The notes beneath the pieces are model-generated. The model did not search any database, was not told where the DNA came from, and saw only the letters and a program-made list of their open reading frames with translations. A stretch of 64,000 nucleotides of DNA from Xylona heveae TC161. Taxonomy: Eukaryota > Ascomycota > Xylonomycetes > Xylonales > Xylonaceae. This document shows positions 46,995 through 62,403 of the stretch, piece by piece; positions within the stretch are counted from its first letter, which is position 1; every line of letters begins with the position of its first letter. The stretch is from NCBI RefSeq assembly GCF_001619985.1, contig NW_017264194.1, positions 1,731,511 through 1,795,510 on the forward strand, given 5' to 3'. The translations under genes and the position numbers were made by a program.

Positions 46995-49905
46995 GATCTT
47001 CGCCGTTCAGGTCCTCTGTCTTGAATAGCAAGAGCAGTCCTCAAAACACTTTTTGTGGTAAGACCGCTTCTCAAGAAAGTTTTAGGTCGCGGCACTTGCC
47101 TTTGAACACGGCTGTGGCAGATATGCCTTTCCGTATTAAACGCACACGCTCTCTTCCAGGAAAACGGGTACGAGAGGGCCTCCGTAGAGAGTCGAGGCAG
47201 AATGCCTGAATCATCTTCTCGGTAGGTTCCGTACGGAGATTTTTCGGATTAGTTAACGTTCAGTGTTGCCCCCGACGAAAGTTGGGCTGGTTGGTTGTCG
47301 AACCCTGAGCTACTCCGTAGCTCACAAACTCTCTTTACTCCTAGAGGCTTACTCTGTCCAAATTGCATCAAAGCGGTCCTACTCGTACGTACTCCGATAA
47401 GTAACGTGAAGACAAGTTCTTCTATCTGATTTTGCCTTATATCAAGCTTTGACCACTTGCTGTCCCCTAGCATTATAAGTGAGAAAGGAGGACTTTTCAT
47501 TGATTCGTTGTATGTTTGATGGTAACCCTCTACTCTGAGCTAGCGTTCTTAATTATTCTGCTTGCAGATTTCTTGGTTTTTTTTTTTTTTCTGCATGGCT
47601 CCATTTGCTTGGTACGGCCATCAAGTTGTGCCGCACCCCGGTTCCGAGCCTTGTGAACGAAATGATGAGTTCCCGCCTGGCGCAACTACAGCCGACTAGC
47701 TTGGGCAACAAAATTTAGCAGCTTTTACGGAATTGCCGCCCCTTGGAGGCTGCAACACTCCCATTCCTTGATAAGAGATGATGATGGGTTCTGAAATATG
47801 ACGCTGCGCTTGAGAGCTGTTGCTCACATCATCAGTCCATAAACTTGATCTTTTGCCAAAGATGAAAGCGGGCTCGAAAACTCAGCACCCTGGTTGGCTC
47901 ATACAATTTTGGTTGCTGAGATTATGTGTGCTTTACCCTACGATCCTGAGAAGCTGAGATGCAATACATCGGTCGTGTCACATGGCTTTCTCGTGCATCC
48001 ATTTTTCCGGCCACAGCCATGATGGCTGGCTGAAAATGCTCGAGCTACCTGCAGCGATTAACGCTGTAATGCATTCGATTGAGTCTTGCCTATGTGGATT
48101 CAGGGGTGTTTTGATACGTGCAATCAGTTGGCCTTTCCACCGTTGGCACAAGAAGCGACCCGAAAAGAATGGCTGAACATATTGCGCCCAAATTTTTATG
48201 ACATCTTTTCAATTTGTGTCGCTGTCCGCTGGGTCGGATTCATGGTCGAGGTGGAAATGTTGCAGGCTCGTGCATGACTGGTACCATGAGCTCTGGGACA
48301 GATGTGAGCGACATGGCCAGGATGAAGCTACTGCAATTTTAGCTGCAACGCACCCGCCCCCCTTTTCATTCCTTCTCCGATTCGGACGTTACGATCCGAT
48401 GCTTGGAATATGCTATAATCAGTGATTGACGTTGTGTGCGCGCCCTTTGTCGACCAGTGCTGCATGCTGTCCAGGGTCTCTTGAGAATGTCCTGTATTTA
48501 CACACGGACGGTGGCATCTTTGTCATGGCATCTATTTCACTCCCCTAACTTACCTACCTACCTAGGAGTATTCTGGTTATGCGAGGCCGGAGCTACATGT
48601 TCATATTCTTTTCTCGTTCCTCACTATCGGTACAACCTCCGCCTCCGCGTAGTTACTGGACTTTGGTACGTAATTAGGCCGCCAGAAACCCCTTGCACCA
48701 ACCCGGGACTGTGATCCCGGCCATCCCTGCAAGCGGTGCTGACCTGGAGATCGTTGCATCAATGTCCTATGTCGAAAGCCAAAAATTAAATTGGAAGAGT
48801 TCATTTCTATTATTTGGGACCCGACAGTGATGCAATTTTGCGCAGGGACTATGGATGGGAAGCTTGGCGCCCCCACGTTCGGGCTGGTCAGTCTAACAAT
48901 GAAATAATAATGTAATTATTACTGTCGTGGGTCGCAGCGAAAGAACCCACTCAGTCTACCAATTACAGTGGGTGGGTAATCTCATGCGATTCTGGCTCCG
49001 TATACGGAGTATTGAACGGACTGGCTACTAGTCAGGAATGACTGGAGTCTGTTTTTTGGGGGTGAGGAATTGGTCATGTTCTCCCGGCTCTTCAGTCAAG
49101 ATCGTCATGACACTAATATTACGGAAGATGCCAGGGCCAGGGGATGATTATCGGGAACAACTCTTGAGATGGCTGCAGTCAGCCCGATTTTGCGCACACT
49201 CTCCACTCCAGTGGTACTACTCTGACCTAAATTATTATCTCATGGTCGCTCGTGCACCATTGTGTCGACTTCGGACGTCCCGAGTAGGTGAGTTGACAAG
49301 ACTCTTTTGCCCCCCTTTTCCTCATGGATTTACGATACGGTAGTTGCTGCAATTCGCTGCAGAAGGCGGAGCCCCTTGCCCCCGTTGGGGGCTTTTTCAT
49401 CTACTCCGTACGTACTGTACTTGGCTAACCCTACTATTGTACACTAACGCTCTCTCAAGCTTCCTGCCGTCACAACCCGCCGGTTGCACTAAAGTTACCT
49501 GAAGAGGTGCAGGCTAAGGGTCGTCTTTCAACGGCTTGATCCCACTAAACTTAGCGGGGATAACAGTTTAGAACCACCAAGGCCGAACCGTAGCGTCCGA
49601 ACGAGCACGGGCCGCGCAGCATAGATCAGAGAGCGGATACTTTATTATCTAAATTCCCATTGTTACTGCTCTTAAACGTGGGGACGGTCCATTCTTAAAT
49701 GACAGCAGGAGCCGATCTGAATGGGTCAACTGCAAGATCTGTTCCCACCTTGCTGGCCGAATATATGGTCGACAAGTGATTTCTCACAGGGCACCCTGCC
49801 CAATGCTCCAGTGACGTCTAGTCATCTCAATTGCAATCGGGCTTCATTCGATATACTACTCATGTTTAAGGTTGTGGTGACTCCTAAACATCTATTGCAG
49901 AGACG
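46995..49905. other. 2.9-kb region between RRP8 and the Zn2Cys6 factor
   Basis: Both flanking genes begin at its ends. The interior holds only short motif-free frames. A T-run is at 47577-47591. Motifs such as TACTCCGTA recur (47312, 49395 and others). A perfect 6-bp hairpin followed by T5 occurs at 49378-49397. A short upstream frame starting at 49721 runs into the start of the transcription factor gene in another frame. No gene is supported. Confidence 0.5.
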
Positions 49906-52900
49906 ATGCCGGAGATTGCAAGATCCACAGCTCCGGAGGCGACTGGGTTGAAGGAGGACGAGGAGTCCTCTCCTCAAGCAAAGGCGGAGCCTTCTCCTCC
50001 GAACCGGGACGCGGAATCGCTTCCAAATCCCAAAGCGTCACGAAAGCGAACGAAAACTGGATGTTTAAGTAAGTTTCGCCCAATCTAATAATTCGAGATT
50101 CGCGCGAGCTCACTGACCAATTGTAGCGTGTCGCAAACGTCGTATAAAATGTGGGGAGGAGAGGCCTACTTGCAAGAATTGCATCAAGTCCAAACGGTCT
50201 TGTGAAGGCTACAATCCTCGAGTAATTTTCAAAGATCCATTGAGTGCAATACGGACACCAGGAAATGCTTATCAAAGTAACTCACTCAACCTTCCCCGGC
50301 TGGATCGATCTTCAACCTCGAGTTCATCCAATGCTGGTCATTCTCGCGGTCAACCGACAACTGCTCCGACGAATCCTCTTCCCGCAATTGCTCCGCGGCC
50401 CGTCCCTCAGTACGATCCGCATCTCTCAACGTTCTCTTCCCTCGCAGCGCTTCAAAGTGCACCTGTATCGTTTCCTGCGCCCACCCATTCACGAAATGAC
50501 AGCATTCCCGCCGTCCCAGAGAATTTGCAGGCACAAACATCGCCTTTTTTTCATGCAAGAGCGCCGGCAGAATTCCAACAGTTGGCCAGCCACATGCCAT
50601 CGTCATTCCTCTTAGGTCGAGACGCAATATATCCTGCAGAGCCGTCATCGGGGGATTACACCGAGCTCGTTAGCCAAGCCCACCCGGCATCTTTTTCACA
50701 ATTTGTGCCAGGGGTTGGAAATTCACCCGGAATCGAAACAGCAGTTGAGGTTGCCGGCAACCTTCAGGGTGCTTCGGTGGCAGAGTATCAACCGTCACCA
50801 TCCTGGAGAACAGCAACGAGCCATGAAGTCGAAGGTTCAGGGACTACTCAATGGCCTTCAACGACTGAGGAGGCTTGGCAATCTGGGCCCTCTCAAGTCA
50901 TCGGCACAGGATCTCACAATGGTAAGTGAGCCCCAGAAAAAAATGGGTTGTCCATGTTGTCACTTGCCGAACCCCAATGTATGAAAGTGCTTCGACTCGG
51001 CTTCTCCCTCAGATAATTGGACTATAGTGTTGTCGGCTCGTGTTGTTTCTGCTCCATTAGTTGCGCATATTTTCAACTCGTTCGTCATACTAACCTGTCA
51101 ATCGAAGCAGTTCCTTCAGTGCCGTTAGGGACACCACTCGACCAACATTTGAAAATGCCGCACAGCGGAGACCCCCCCATCAAAGCAGATTCCGCAGATA
51201 TTGGCGGATACTTCTTGGGGTATAAAGAAGAAGAAAAGTATTCGGATATTGAAACGGACGATTTAGGCGAGGACGATGTCATGCAGACAGACAGCGAAGT
51301 TGCGGTAGAGGACCAAAATACAGGTCTTATTCGTGCGCTTCATGCAACCCAGGATGAAAAGCTGATGCGTTCGTTCACCTCCTTTCTGAATGAACCTAAC
51401 ATTCTTTCCACCTACCGCCCGTCAATGATCGCAACGCCGCTGCTGGATCCGAAAACGGCTAGAATTTTTTGTCATTTTATTACGGCTACGGGCCCAAGCC
51501 TGTCCATATTCGAGAGACATCCGATGAATCCATCAGTGATTCTCACTGGTGCACCAGTTCCCCATGCTCAACAGAGCCTTTGGACCTATGTTCTCCCTGT
51601 TATGGCCCTCCATCACCAAGCGCTTTTACATGCTATGCTCGCACTGGCAAGTTTACACATTTCTCGGCTTCAAAACACGTCATCTACGCCCTCCTTAAAG
51701 CATTATCACTATGCATTGCGCAGAGTGGGACGATGCGTCGCGAGTCACTCTCAACGGCTGGAAATTGCAACTCTGGCTGCAACATTACTCCTTGGTTTTT
51801 ATGAGGTCATGACAGCTGAACATACAAAGTGGAATAGCCACCTTTCGGGTGCGAAACAGCTCATTGCGGAGCTAAATCTAGCTGAAAAATCTAAAAGACT
51901 GCGTGGAATGAAGCGCGAAGCAGCAGCAACGATTAAACAAGCGCAGGATGCTTATTTTGCCGGTGATCCAACCTCACTGTCAAACCTTCACATGATGGGG
52001 CTTAACCCGCTCGCAAACGCTTTTCGGCCAGAGGATGATATAGATGAGAAGCTTATTAGCAAGCTTATGGGCCGACAGTTTCGTTATGACTATTATGGAC
52101 GCGTCATAGACGGCGAGCTTGGAGGCGTCGCGGGTGCGCCTAAGCCGCCACTGAGTCCTCAAGATATTGAGAATTTCAAGACCCAACAGGATCTCTTTTG
52201 GTGGTATTGCAAGCAAGATGTCTATCAAAGCGTGTTGAGCGGCAATGCTCTACTGTAAGTCCAAATGCCATTGACTGAAACGACGACTAAAGCATCATTA
52301 ACTGTGTGCAGACTGGACTACGACCGTTGGGCGGACTGTACTCCACGAGCCCCTATCGGCAGGCTGAACGCTGTGTACGGCACTGTTGACCATTTGGTTT
52401 TACTCTTAGGTCGCATAGCCACCTTTGCATGCAATGACCTTCGGCGGAAAAGGAGGGTGATAAAAGCGAACGGGGGTGTTTGGAGACCGCCAAAAAAATT
52501 CCAAGCTGGGCCTACCAATGCTGCGGCAACAAATCAAAATCCATTACGCTCGCAGAACACTGCTCAGCAGAATCCCATGGATTCTCAAGGGGCCGAGGAC
52601 ACGCAATCCGTTAGAAAGAGGCCCTTGACTGGACCTAATCCCTCTACTGCCCCTCCACAGGGATTTCCATCGGGCGCTTCCTCCGCTGGGCCAGGCGGAC
52701 CCCCTCCGATGGGAATCAAAATGCCATCGATGTATGGAATGGTACCTAGTGAGGGGCCTCCAGACATGCCTAGTGCATTTACAGCTACAACATTAAATCC
52801 TCGCACATCCTCATCGTCGTCCTCATCATCAACTACGCTACCACACGGAACTTCCACTACAGATACAACCAGCAGTCTCCCAAATAGCGGTGCTTCGAGC

Positions 52901-53734
52901 CGCCCGCACCACATTTCTACAGTTGACGACATCGAGCTAGAGGCGGCTACTGTAGAGGCGGAAGAGGAGTGGAGTCAAATAAACGATGCGATAAACACTT
53001 TCGAAGAGTCTCTTGGATCAGAATATCAACCTCTCTCACCCGAATATATGCAACCTACATCTACGCCTTTTGGCCCTGCGATCTACTATCGCACCTACTC
53101 GATGGCATGCATGTGGGCTCTCTTCTACACTGCGCGCATCATTGCTGCGCGGGTTCAACCGAGCATGCCACCCGCTGCCATGGTAGCCGCTGGGATCGCA
53201 GCTCGCGACACAGCCCAGCTCGCAAACCTCATTGGCCGTATTGCCGCCGGTATACGGCCAACTCCACCCTCACAGCCTTTGAATCCATCGCTCGGCGCTG
53301 CGCTCGTCGAGATCTCCCTTCCACTCTTCTTTGGTGGTATTCAATACATCGATCCCGCTCAACGAAATTGGGTAATTGCCCGACTCATGGACGTCACACG
53401 CCGCACAGGCTGGAGATCATCGGCCGCCATTGCCGCCGGCTGTGAAGCTGCATGGGTACGAGCTGCCGAAGCCGGTCGTGGCCCGCCGTATCACCGCCGA
53501 ACTGATCCCCTCATGGACGAGACTCGAGTGGCCGCCAATCGCGTGCCACAGAATGCTGCCCAGTCTGATCATTCTGCCAGGTCCACTGGAGATGAAGCGA
53601 AAGCTGGAGATGTCCATGCGCAATTGAATAATCTTGACAGAAGATTCGTCACAGTCAATTCTCAGGCGAGATTACATTACGCTTTGGGTTTACTGTCAGT
53701 TGAAGAAGACATTGCTCGGTTGGATATCAACTGA
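49906..53734 (+). CDS. Zn2Cys6 fungal-specific transcription factor
   Basis: Four exons, 49906-50068, 50127-50921, 51111-52254 and 52312-53734, give 1174 aa. The Zn2Cys6 cluster is C53, C56, C63, C70, C73, C80 (CX2CX6CX6CX2CX6C), with basic RKRRIK between. Its first intron interrupts the cluster between C53 and C56, a common position. Then come a long Ser/Pro-rich region, an acidic patch (about KYSDIETDDLGEDDVMQTDSE) and a fungal TF domain with LLHAMLALASLHISRLQ. It binds DNA as a regulator; the targets are unknown. The third-exon boundary is the least sure: I chose an acceptor with CTAAC branch site at 51090, making a 189-nt intron. Confidence 0.88.
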
Positions 53735-54289
53735 ATTTCCAACGTCCCGGGGTGCCATTGCGATGATGGGAAGCTTCGAGCGTTGCCCGCAAAACAGCAG
53801 AACTTTTGTTATAACACCACATCATTACCCCTCACGCCCTGCATGATCTCACCTCTTTTTAACATATCATCTTTCTTGGAAAAAGCCTTGCCATTTCTTG
53901 GATAAACGCAAACGCATCATCAGCGGTATTTCAGCGTTGCAATTTCCCCCTTTCTTCGTAGGAATATACCATTTGCAGCGGCAGAACCCTATCAATTGGC
54001 TTCCGTTTCAATCCCTTAATTATCCATCCTTGTGAAACTTATGAAAATCGAAGTACACAAGCCGCCCAATTTGTCTTGTGAAATGTAGCAAGATCGAACC
54101 AATCAACTCTTTATCATATCCGCCAATATGGAATCATCAAGCAATAGTTTTCAGAAGAGTACGCCGTGTGAGCAAGGGTTTTGGGTGAAAGTGCAAGTGA
54201 AAATGGGTGTTTCCTGAGACCCGTAGTAAAGGAGAGAAAGCGAACTTTTTGAGCAGAAACCCGCACTATAATCATGATAACAACCACTT
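53735..54289. other. Intergenic region between the Zn2Cys6 factor and the cyclophilin (3' ends)
   Basis: 555 bases between converging genes. No gene or RNA is seen. Confidence 0.6.
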
Positions 54290-56291
54290 TTACCACCTTC
54301 GCTCGCGATACTTCATACTTCCTCTTCCCTTGAATTTGATTTCCCCAGATGTTGATCCTGCAGGAGTCATCGCTGGGCCAGATAACCTGCCGCCATCACT
54401 TGCCCTGGCATAATTACCACTGCCACCTGAGCGGCCGGTAGTATTATTACCGAACCATCGATCATGATATCGGCTACGGCCTCCTTGAGGGTCTCGAGGT
54501 CCTCGAGGATAGTCTCGTGCGTCATTGTAGTTGTGCCTTTCATCGGGCCGTCCAGTGCTCTCAGCGTCCGGCATCTGCTCATCTTCATTCCCACCATGAT
54601 CATCATATTCGCGCTCGATAACGCCCTCGTAGCGGCCCTCGGCAGCTTCACCACGCTCACGCAGACTTTCTTCATGGTGGAGGAGTTCTTCGTCTAGCCG
54701 TTCTCGCTCGAATTCGTGTTCGTCAAAATGTCGTCGTCGACGGCCGTGGCGACCGCGGGACCGAGAGCCGCGGCGTCGGAGATGAGGCGAGCGAGACGAA
54801 GAGCGTGGAGAGCGTGAGCGCGAAGGTGAAGAGCTGCGGCGACGAGCACTGCGAACGCGGTAACGTTCGTGCCTGCGCTCGCGGTCGCGATCGCTGTCGT
54901 GTTTATGTAAAAGCTTTTCTTTAGCGCGGGAGGATCGATGGTGGTGGTCGCGTTTTGAGCTGCGATTATAAGTCCGGTCTCCTGCTCCTTTTTGCCCTTC
55001 TTGTGCTAGTTTTAAACTGCGGGCATGAATGGGAGAGAGTTTTGAAGGACTGCGGCTGCTACCCTGATCAGGGACTGATGTTTCTCGGCCTGACGGAACG
55101 AATGTGGATGATACATCTGTCGTTTCGGCCTGAATGAGTGCGGATGAGGAGCGTTGACGAGGTCGACCGCGCAATGTTGAATCCAGGGCGTCGTCGCTTC
55201 GGCGGCGTGATTCGTGTGTCTTGTCCTCGTCCTGTTTAGATATAGTACGAGAAGGAGATGAAGAACGGGAATTGGACCCCGAATTTTGATTCCCGCGTTC
55301 TTGTTCGTGGGTTTGTCTATGGCCATTGTGGTGGCTCTCGGAGTGGTGATGACGATGTCTATCACGGCGAGGCGGTGTTTGAGACCCAGACCCCGGAGAG
55401 CTGCGTGAAGGCGACCGCGATGGTGTCCGTCTGCGCCGCTTTCGCCCACGACGGAGCTCTTCCTTTTCTGTGCCTGTGTCCATTTGGTCTTCTTGAGCAG
55501 ATGCTCGGCTGGGGGCCGGTGCAGAGGCAATATTGCCCTTCGTGCGTCGTTCCAATTCTCCACAACTTGCTACCAAAACATCCTCATATGGTCTGTCGTT
55601 CTTGTCGACAGAAACTTTGGCCATGCGCTCAAGAGTTTGCTGGCCGGCCACAAGTTGCCCGAAGACAGTATGCTTCGTATTCAGGTGAGGGCACGGTACT
55701 AGTGTTATGAAGAATCTGTGAATTGCAAAGTGAATACGTTAGCACCTTATGAGATTCAATAGAGAGGCCATTTTGAGCTGGGTTGCAAGTCATGCCCGCT
55801 GAAGGTGAATCGTGATGTCCAAAAAAGCTCCCACCAAAAATAGTATACTTACTGACTGGTATTTGTATTTTTGCCGCGGTTGGCCATGCATATGAGACCC
55901 TCGCGGTCAATCTCGCGCCATCCAATATTCTCATCCTCGAATTCACCGCTATATATTGATTGACCACCGGTGCCATCTCCCTTTGTTATATCCCCGCCCT
56001 GGATCATAAATTCATCGATGATTCGGTGAAACGGTGAGAGCCGATACGACAGTGGCGGGTTCGAGCTGGTGCATAACGCACGGAAGCTAGAGACACAATA
56101 CACAATTAGCTGTCATATAATTGAGATCACCGAAAGAATGTATGACGTTCTGGTCATTTGAAGCAAGCTTACTTCTCACATGTCTTGGGAGCTTTGTCGA
56201 CAAAGAGCTCGATGACTAGTCGTCCTGCAGGTTCGGTGCCGATTTGTATATCCATAAAAACTCGTGGCCTAACAATTGCCACGGACGCCAT
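54290..56291 (-). CDS. Cyclophilin with Arg/Ser-rich tail (PPIG-like)
   Basis: Three exons, 56291-56173, 56086-55853 and 55715-54290, give 592 aa. The cyclophilin domain fills residues 1 to about 175: [25 protein letters not shown] with catalytic R61, [20 protein letters not shown] and HTVFGQLV. Position H128 replaces the Trp that human cyclophilin A uses to hold cyclosporin. The remainder is rich in RS, RR and SR pairs with His-rich patches, like splicing-related cyclophilins (human PPIG, NKTR). It probably works in the nucleus on SR proteins or the spliceosome (inference). Peptidyl-prolyl isomerase activity is likely since the catalytic Arg and neighbours are kept. Confidence 0.91.
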
Positions 56292-56774
56292 GCTGACAAG
56301 TATCAACTTGTTCGCAGCGGGACACACTTACTGTGGGATTGTTGTTTGTGCATGGGGTAGAAAAGATGGAATGCTGGAGAGCTTGGGCCTGGGGGAACCA
56401 CCTCCATCGGTGAAAGTCGGCGCCGATGGCTTCAAAGCTAATCGAACACCCCGCGATAGTAGCGAGGGTCCGAGGAGGTGTAGTGGTAAAGCAAAACGCA
56501 TATTTCAAAGAAGCACTTTGACAAAGCAATTTATTTGATCTATTTGACTTTGTTATTTAATAATTTGTGACTCTAAATTTATGCATGGTCATTGACACGT
56601 TACATGCCGTGATCTACTTCGTCGTCTGCCGAATCTGTAGCATTTCGAGGTTCTCTGGCCTTGCTCGCATGTGTAGGCGGTCGGACAATCTATTAAGCTC
56701 TGTCCATCTTATAGAATACTATATCTAGTATTGAGCTTGTAAATGCGTGCATGGATGGGTCAAGGTAAAGCAAT
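56292..56774. other. Region between the cyclophilin start and the 3-ketoacyl reductase 3' end
   Basis: 483 bases between tandem minus-strand genes; it should contain the cyclophilin promoter. No frame with support. Confidence 0.5.
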
Positions 56775-57811
56775 TCACAAAGCTTTCTTAGCCTCGCGCT
56801 CTTGCTTTTTCAGGGCCCGCTTGCGAATGCTCTCGTGCATAGCTTTGTTCTGGCCAAGAGCAACGTGGTTCATAGTTCCCACAAATGTTGACAGAGCCCA
56901 GTGCATCAAACCATGGCTCCAGTAAGGGGTTGAAGTGTAAGCAATTCCTTGAGCACCCCCGCTTCTTCCAATCTTCGCCAGTGTCGTCTTGACGAAGTTT
57001 CTCGGATTCGGAATTGCCAAGCTCGGTCGGCGAATCTTAGACATAGCGGAAGTAACAAGATAGCTGATGACAAGCTCAACCTGAACACCATGCGGTTTCA
57101 GTTCGGCGCCTAGAGCGGTTGACCATTGCTGCAAGAACGCCTTGCTGCCAGAGTAGGTCGCAAGCAGAGGAGTTGGCAGGAGACCACCAAAGGAACCCAT
57201 GGTCAGAATAAGTCCCCGTCCACGTTGTGCCATTCCAGGGGCAACAATCTGGGTTACGCGTAGAGTACCAATGCAATTGACCGCAATGATATCGTTCAAT
57301 TCTTGTTTGGGAGTCAAGATGAAAGGCACAGGCATTTCGTGGCTTTTGCCGACATTGTTGACGAGAACAGCAACATCAAGGCCATCCACCAATGCCTTTA
57401 GCTTCGAATAATCCTCGTCGAGATTCTTCGTAAAGTCCATGGTTAAGATCTTTGTCTGAATGGCTGAGCCGGCATATTTGGTCTGGATCTCCTGCGCGAG
57501 AGCTTCAAGCTTGGACTGGGTCCGAGAAATAAGAACAATGTTGAAGCCCTTCTGGGCCAACTGGATGGCATACTCTTTGCCAATACCGTCGGAAGCACCG
57601 GTGACAATGGCCCATGAGCCCTTTCTACCGAATTTACGGAGCTGACCAGGAATAATTAGGCACATGGAAGCTTTGATCAAAGACACTGGGTGCTTACCGA
57701 GGTGCCGCTCAGCACAAACAAACTTAATAGAGCTCTAGCATAGCTCACAACCTTTGCAAGGAGGTATAAGCCACCAACTCCGGCAAGAATAGTCGTCAAT
57801 GTGCAAGCCAT
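56775..57811 (-). CDS. IFA38: Very-long-chain 3-ketoacyl-CoA reductase
   Basis: Two exons, 57811-57698 and 57641-56775, give 326 aa. A hydrophobic anchor fills the first exon ([20 protein letters not shown]). The short-chain dehydrogenase signature follows: VTGASDGIG for the nucleotide, NNVG, GSFGG with the catalytic Ser region, and YSGSK (Tyr and Lys). The C-terminus ends KKAL, a KKxx signal for ER retrieval. The enzyme performs the second step of fatty acid elongation in the ER membrane. It is transcribed away from ERG28 across 278 bp. Confidence 0.93.
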
Positions 57812-58089
57812 GATGGCGGGGTGCGGATTCGCTGTTGACTCGTTGGAAATGTTGGGGTCTATTGTCTGGGGAAAGGAGCAGCTTAGCGACGGACAAAGTT
57901 ACAGAGATTTCATAAGATGTGCACAATTTGTGAACTTATGTGCATAAATTTCGCCTGATGGGATGTTTGGATTAATATCGGGCGATTGAAAGCTCACCAA
58001 CAATCATCATTGTAGCTTAGAAGCATATTTTGCATTTTCTCCTTCAGCATTTCTCTTTGGTGCAACTCTCTTAGTTCTCCTAATCAAGC
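57812..58089. promoter_or_regulatory. Bidirectional promoter of IFA38 and ERG28
   Basis: The two ATGs face away from each other with 278 bp between. A near-palindrome ATCGGGCGAT is at 57977-57986. No characterised factor site is claimed. Confidence 0.5.
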
Positions 58090-58570
58090 ATGTCGGCCTA
58101 TCTGCCTCCACATACTGGCCTCTTGCCGAAATGGCTTCTGCTGGTACTTCACCATTGGAGCTTTAATTGCCTGGAAGTTTGCGAACTGACAACGAAACTG
58201 CTCACAGATCTCGGTCGTATCCGTCGCTAATAGTGTCCAAACCTATCTTACACTCAATTACACACAAAAGGTCTACGAAGGATCGCCAAAAACTGGCTCA
58301 AAAAGTCCAGTGACGCCGCTTTCTGCTCGTACGTTTGGTACATGGACGTTCCTTTCTAGCATCATCCGTCTGTGGGCGGCATATAACATAGACAATCCCC
58401 AAGTCTATCAACTCGCCTTGTGGACCTTCGGAGTGGCTCTCGGTCATTTTAGCAGTGAGTGGCTTGTCTACGGTACTGCGAAATGGGGCAAGGGTCTCGC
58501 AGGACCCGCATTTGTTAGCACTGGCACCTTGCTCTGGATGGTTTCTCAGTGGAGCTATTATGTGCAGTAG
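58090..58570 (+). CDS. ERG28: ERG28 sterol biosynthesis scaffold
   Basis: Two exons, 58090-58143 and 58208-58570, give 138 aa, near the yeast length (148 aa). Family features are LPKWLLLISVVSVANSVQTY at the exon junction, SARTFGTWTFLSSIIRLWAA, and LWTFGVALGHFSSEWLVYGT. Four hydrophobic stretches fit its known multi-pass ER membrane topology. Erg28 tethers the C4-demethylation enzymes (Erg25, Erg26, Erg27) of ergosterol synthesis. It converges on GAL7, 205 bp apart. Confidence 0.95.
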
Positions 58571-58775
58571 TAAATTTATTGGAGAGGAGAATAAAACTCA
58601 AATAGGCCTGCAGATCAGTCCGTTCAAGCAACCAGACAAACCATAGTCATTCAATTAAATGTTACCTGCGCTATCTTCTAACCTCTGACACCAACATCAA
58701 CTATGGACGACATCTCAATCATATAAAGGCCAGACCCTGCTCTAGTACAATCCAGACCGCTCTCATTCTCTCGTT

Positions 58776-61230
<2,455 letters not shown>

Positions 61231-62403
61231 ATGAACATGGACATGGACATGCTCATGACAGACGCCGGCGCCCCAGCCACAGTGGGGCTCTACGCACTTC
61301 CGACGGAGGTGGGTCATTCCTTCCCCATACGTGTCTTACCAATGTTTCCATTGGGGAATCCGCTGTCCAGCACCCGCAATGAGAAAGAACGCGGAGTATT
61401 GCTAGCTGAAGGATTGCTGACGGGCGGGCACATTTGCCAATTTCGGGCAGATACTTATTCAGATCCTGGCAACTTTCCCTACACGTTCACTACTGCCGCT
61501 CGCCGCAATCTCTCGACGTTTCTATGACCTTGTGCTGAGCATCGTCTATCATCGTCTAGTCTTGGCTGCATCGTTGCGAGGCCATTCACTCGTGCTAGAA
61601 TGCTACCATCCGGCAAAAAAGCTTGAGGAGCCCTCACTTCCATGTGATTATCTCGACAGCAATGGCTTCAATGTCAAGGCAGGTCAAGAAAGCCATGTCT
61701 ACTACGGCAAGGCAGATGCTGGTCGATTGGCCAAGCTCACGGGGCTGTATTCGCGATTCCGTCCAAAACAGCCTGAAATAGAGCGAACACGCGCTCGGCA
61801 TCCGGCTGTTGATGTCCCCGGCCATCCAGGCACCAGCACGGCCTTCCCTCCCTTGGTGATTCGTCAACCGTCGGGTAAAGGAGAGCTCGTTTCGCAAACC
61901 GTCAGCCTCGATGCCGATGAATATTTTACGCAACTCTGCACCAAGACGCTGCTTGTCAAGGCCGGTCAGCCTTCTAGTATTTTTCTCAACTTTGTGGAGG
62001 TCACAGACAGCGTAGTCCGGTTGCGACGAGATTGGCTTGCCAAACAGGCAGCCTTGACTGCCGAAGAAGAGAAACGAAAATCCCGCAAAAAGGCCGATGA
62101 GCGCATCCTATGGATTGATAGAAAGAAGCACGTTGGTATTAGACTTAAGGTACAGGAAAGTACGGAGCGCTCTCAACCCCTATTGGGCCATCAGGATGAA
62201 GAGATACCTGTCACATACACCATTGAGTTTGAAGGTGAGTGAAAGGAAATAGCCACACTTGTGTGTCGATCCTTAGTAGGCTGACCTCATCATTCTTAGA
62301 ACTCCTTGTGCGGACTGCGCACTTGTCGGTCATGCTCGAGCAAGCTCTTGTGCGCCAGGAGAATCCGTCTCAAAAAGCAATCGTGTTTGGATTTTTCCAC
62401 TGA
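61231..62403 (+). CDS. F-box domain protein
   Basis: Three exons, 61231-61308, 61451-62234 and 62300-62403, give 321 aa in frame. The F-box forms only after splicing: LYALPTE, then ILIQILATFPTRSLLPL and ISRRFYDLVLS. It resembles a fungal F-box family with LVLECYHPAKKL and LCDYL-like segments after the box; the partner would be Skp1 in an SCF ubiquitin ligase. The substrate-binding part has no recognised repeats. It ends ELLVRTAHL...FGFFH. The start Met-rich lead (MNMDMDMLM) is tentative. An upstream exon cannot be excluded. Confidence 0.82.

Noticed and set aside
49378-49397. Perfect 6-bp GC hairpin followed by five T
   Set aside because: It looks like a bacterial intrinsic terminator, but the genome is fungal and no RNA gene is seen before it.
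51017-51110. Extra coding lead (Cys/Phe-rich) for exon 3 of the Zn2Cys6 factor
   Set aside because: A CTAAC branch site and CAG acceptor just before 51111 give a frame-true junction with exon 2; the lead does not join in frame at a good acceptor.
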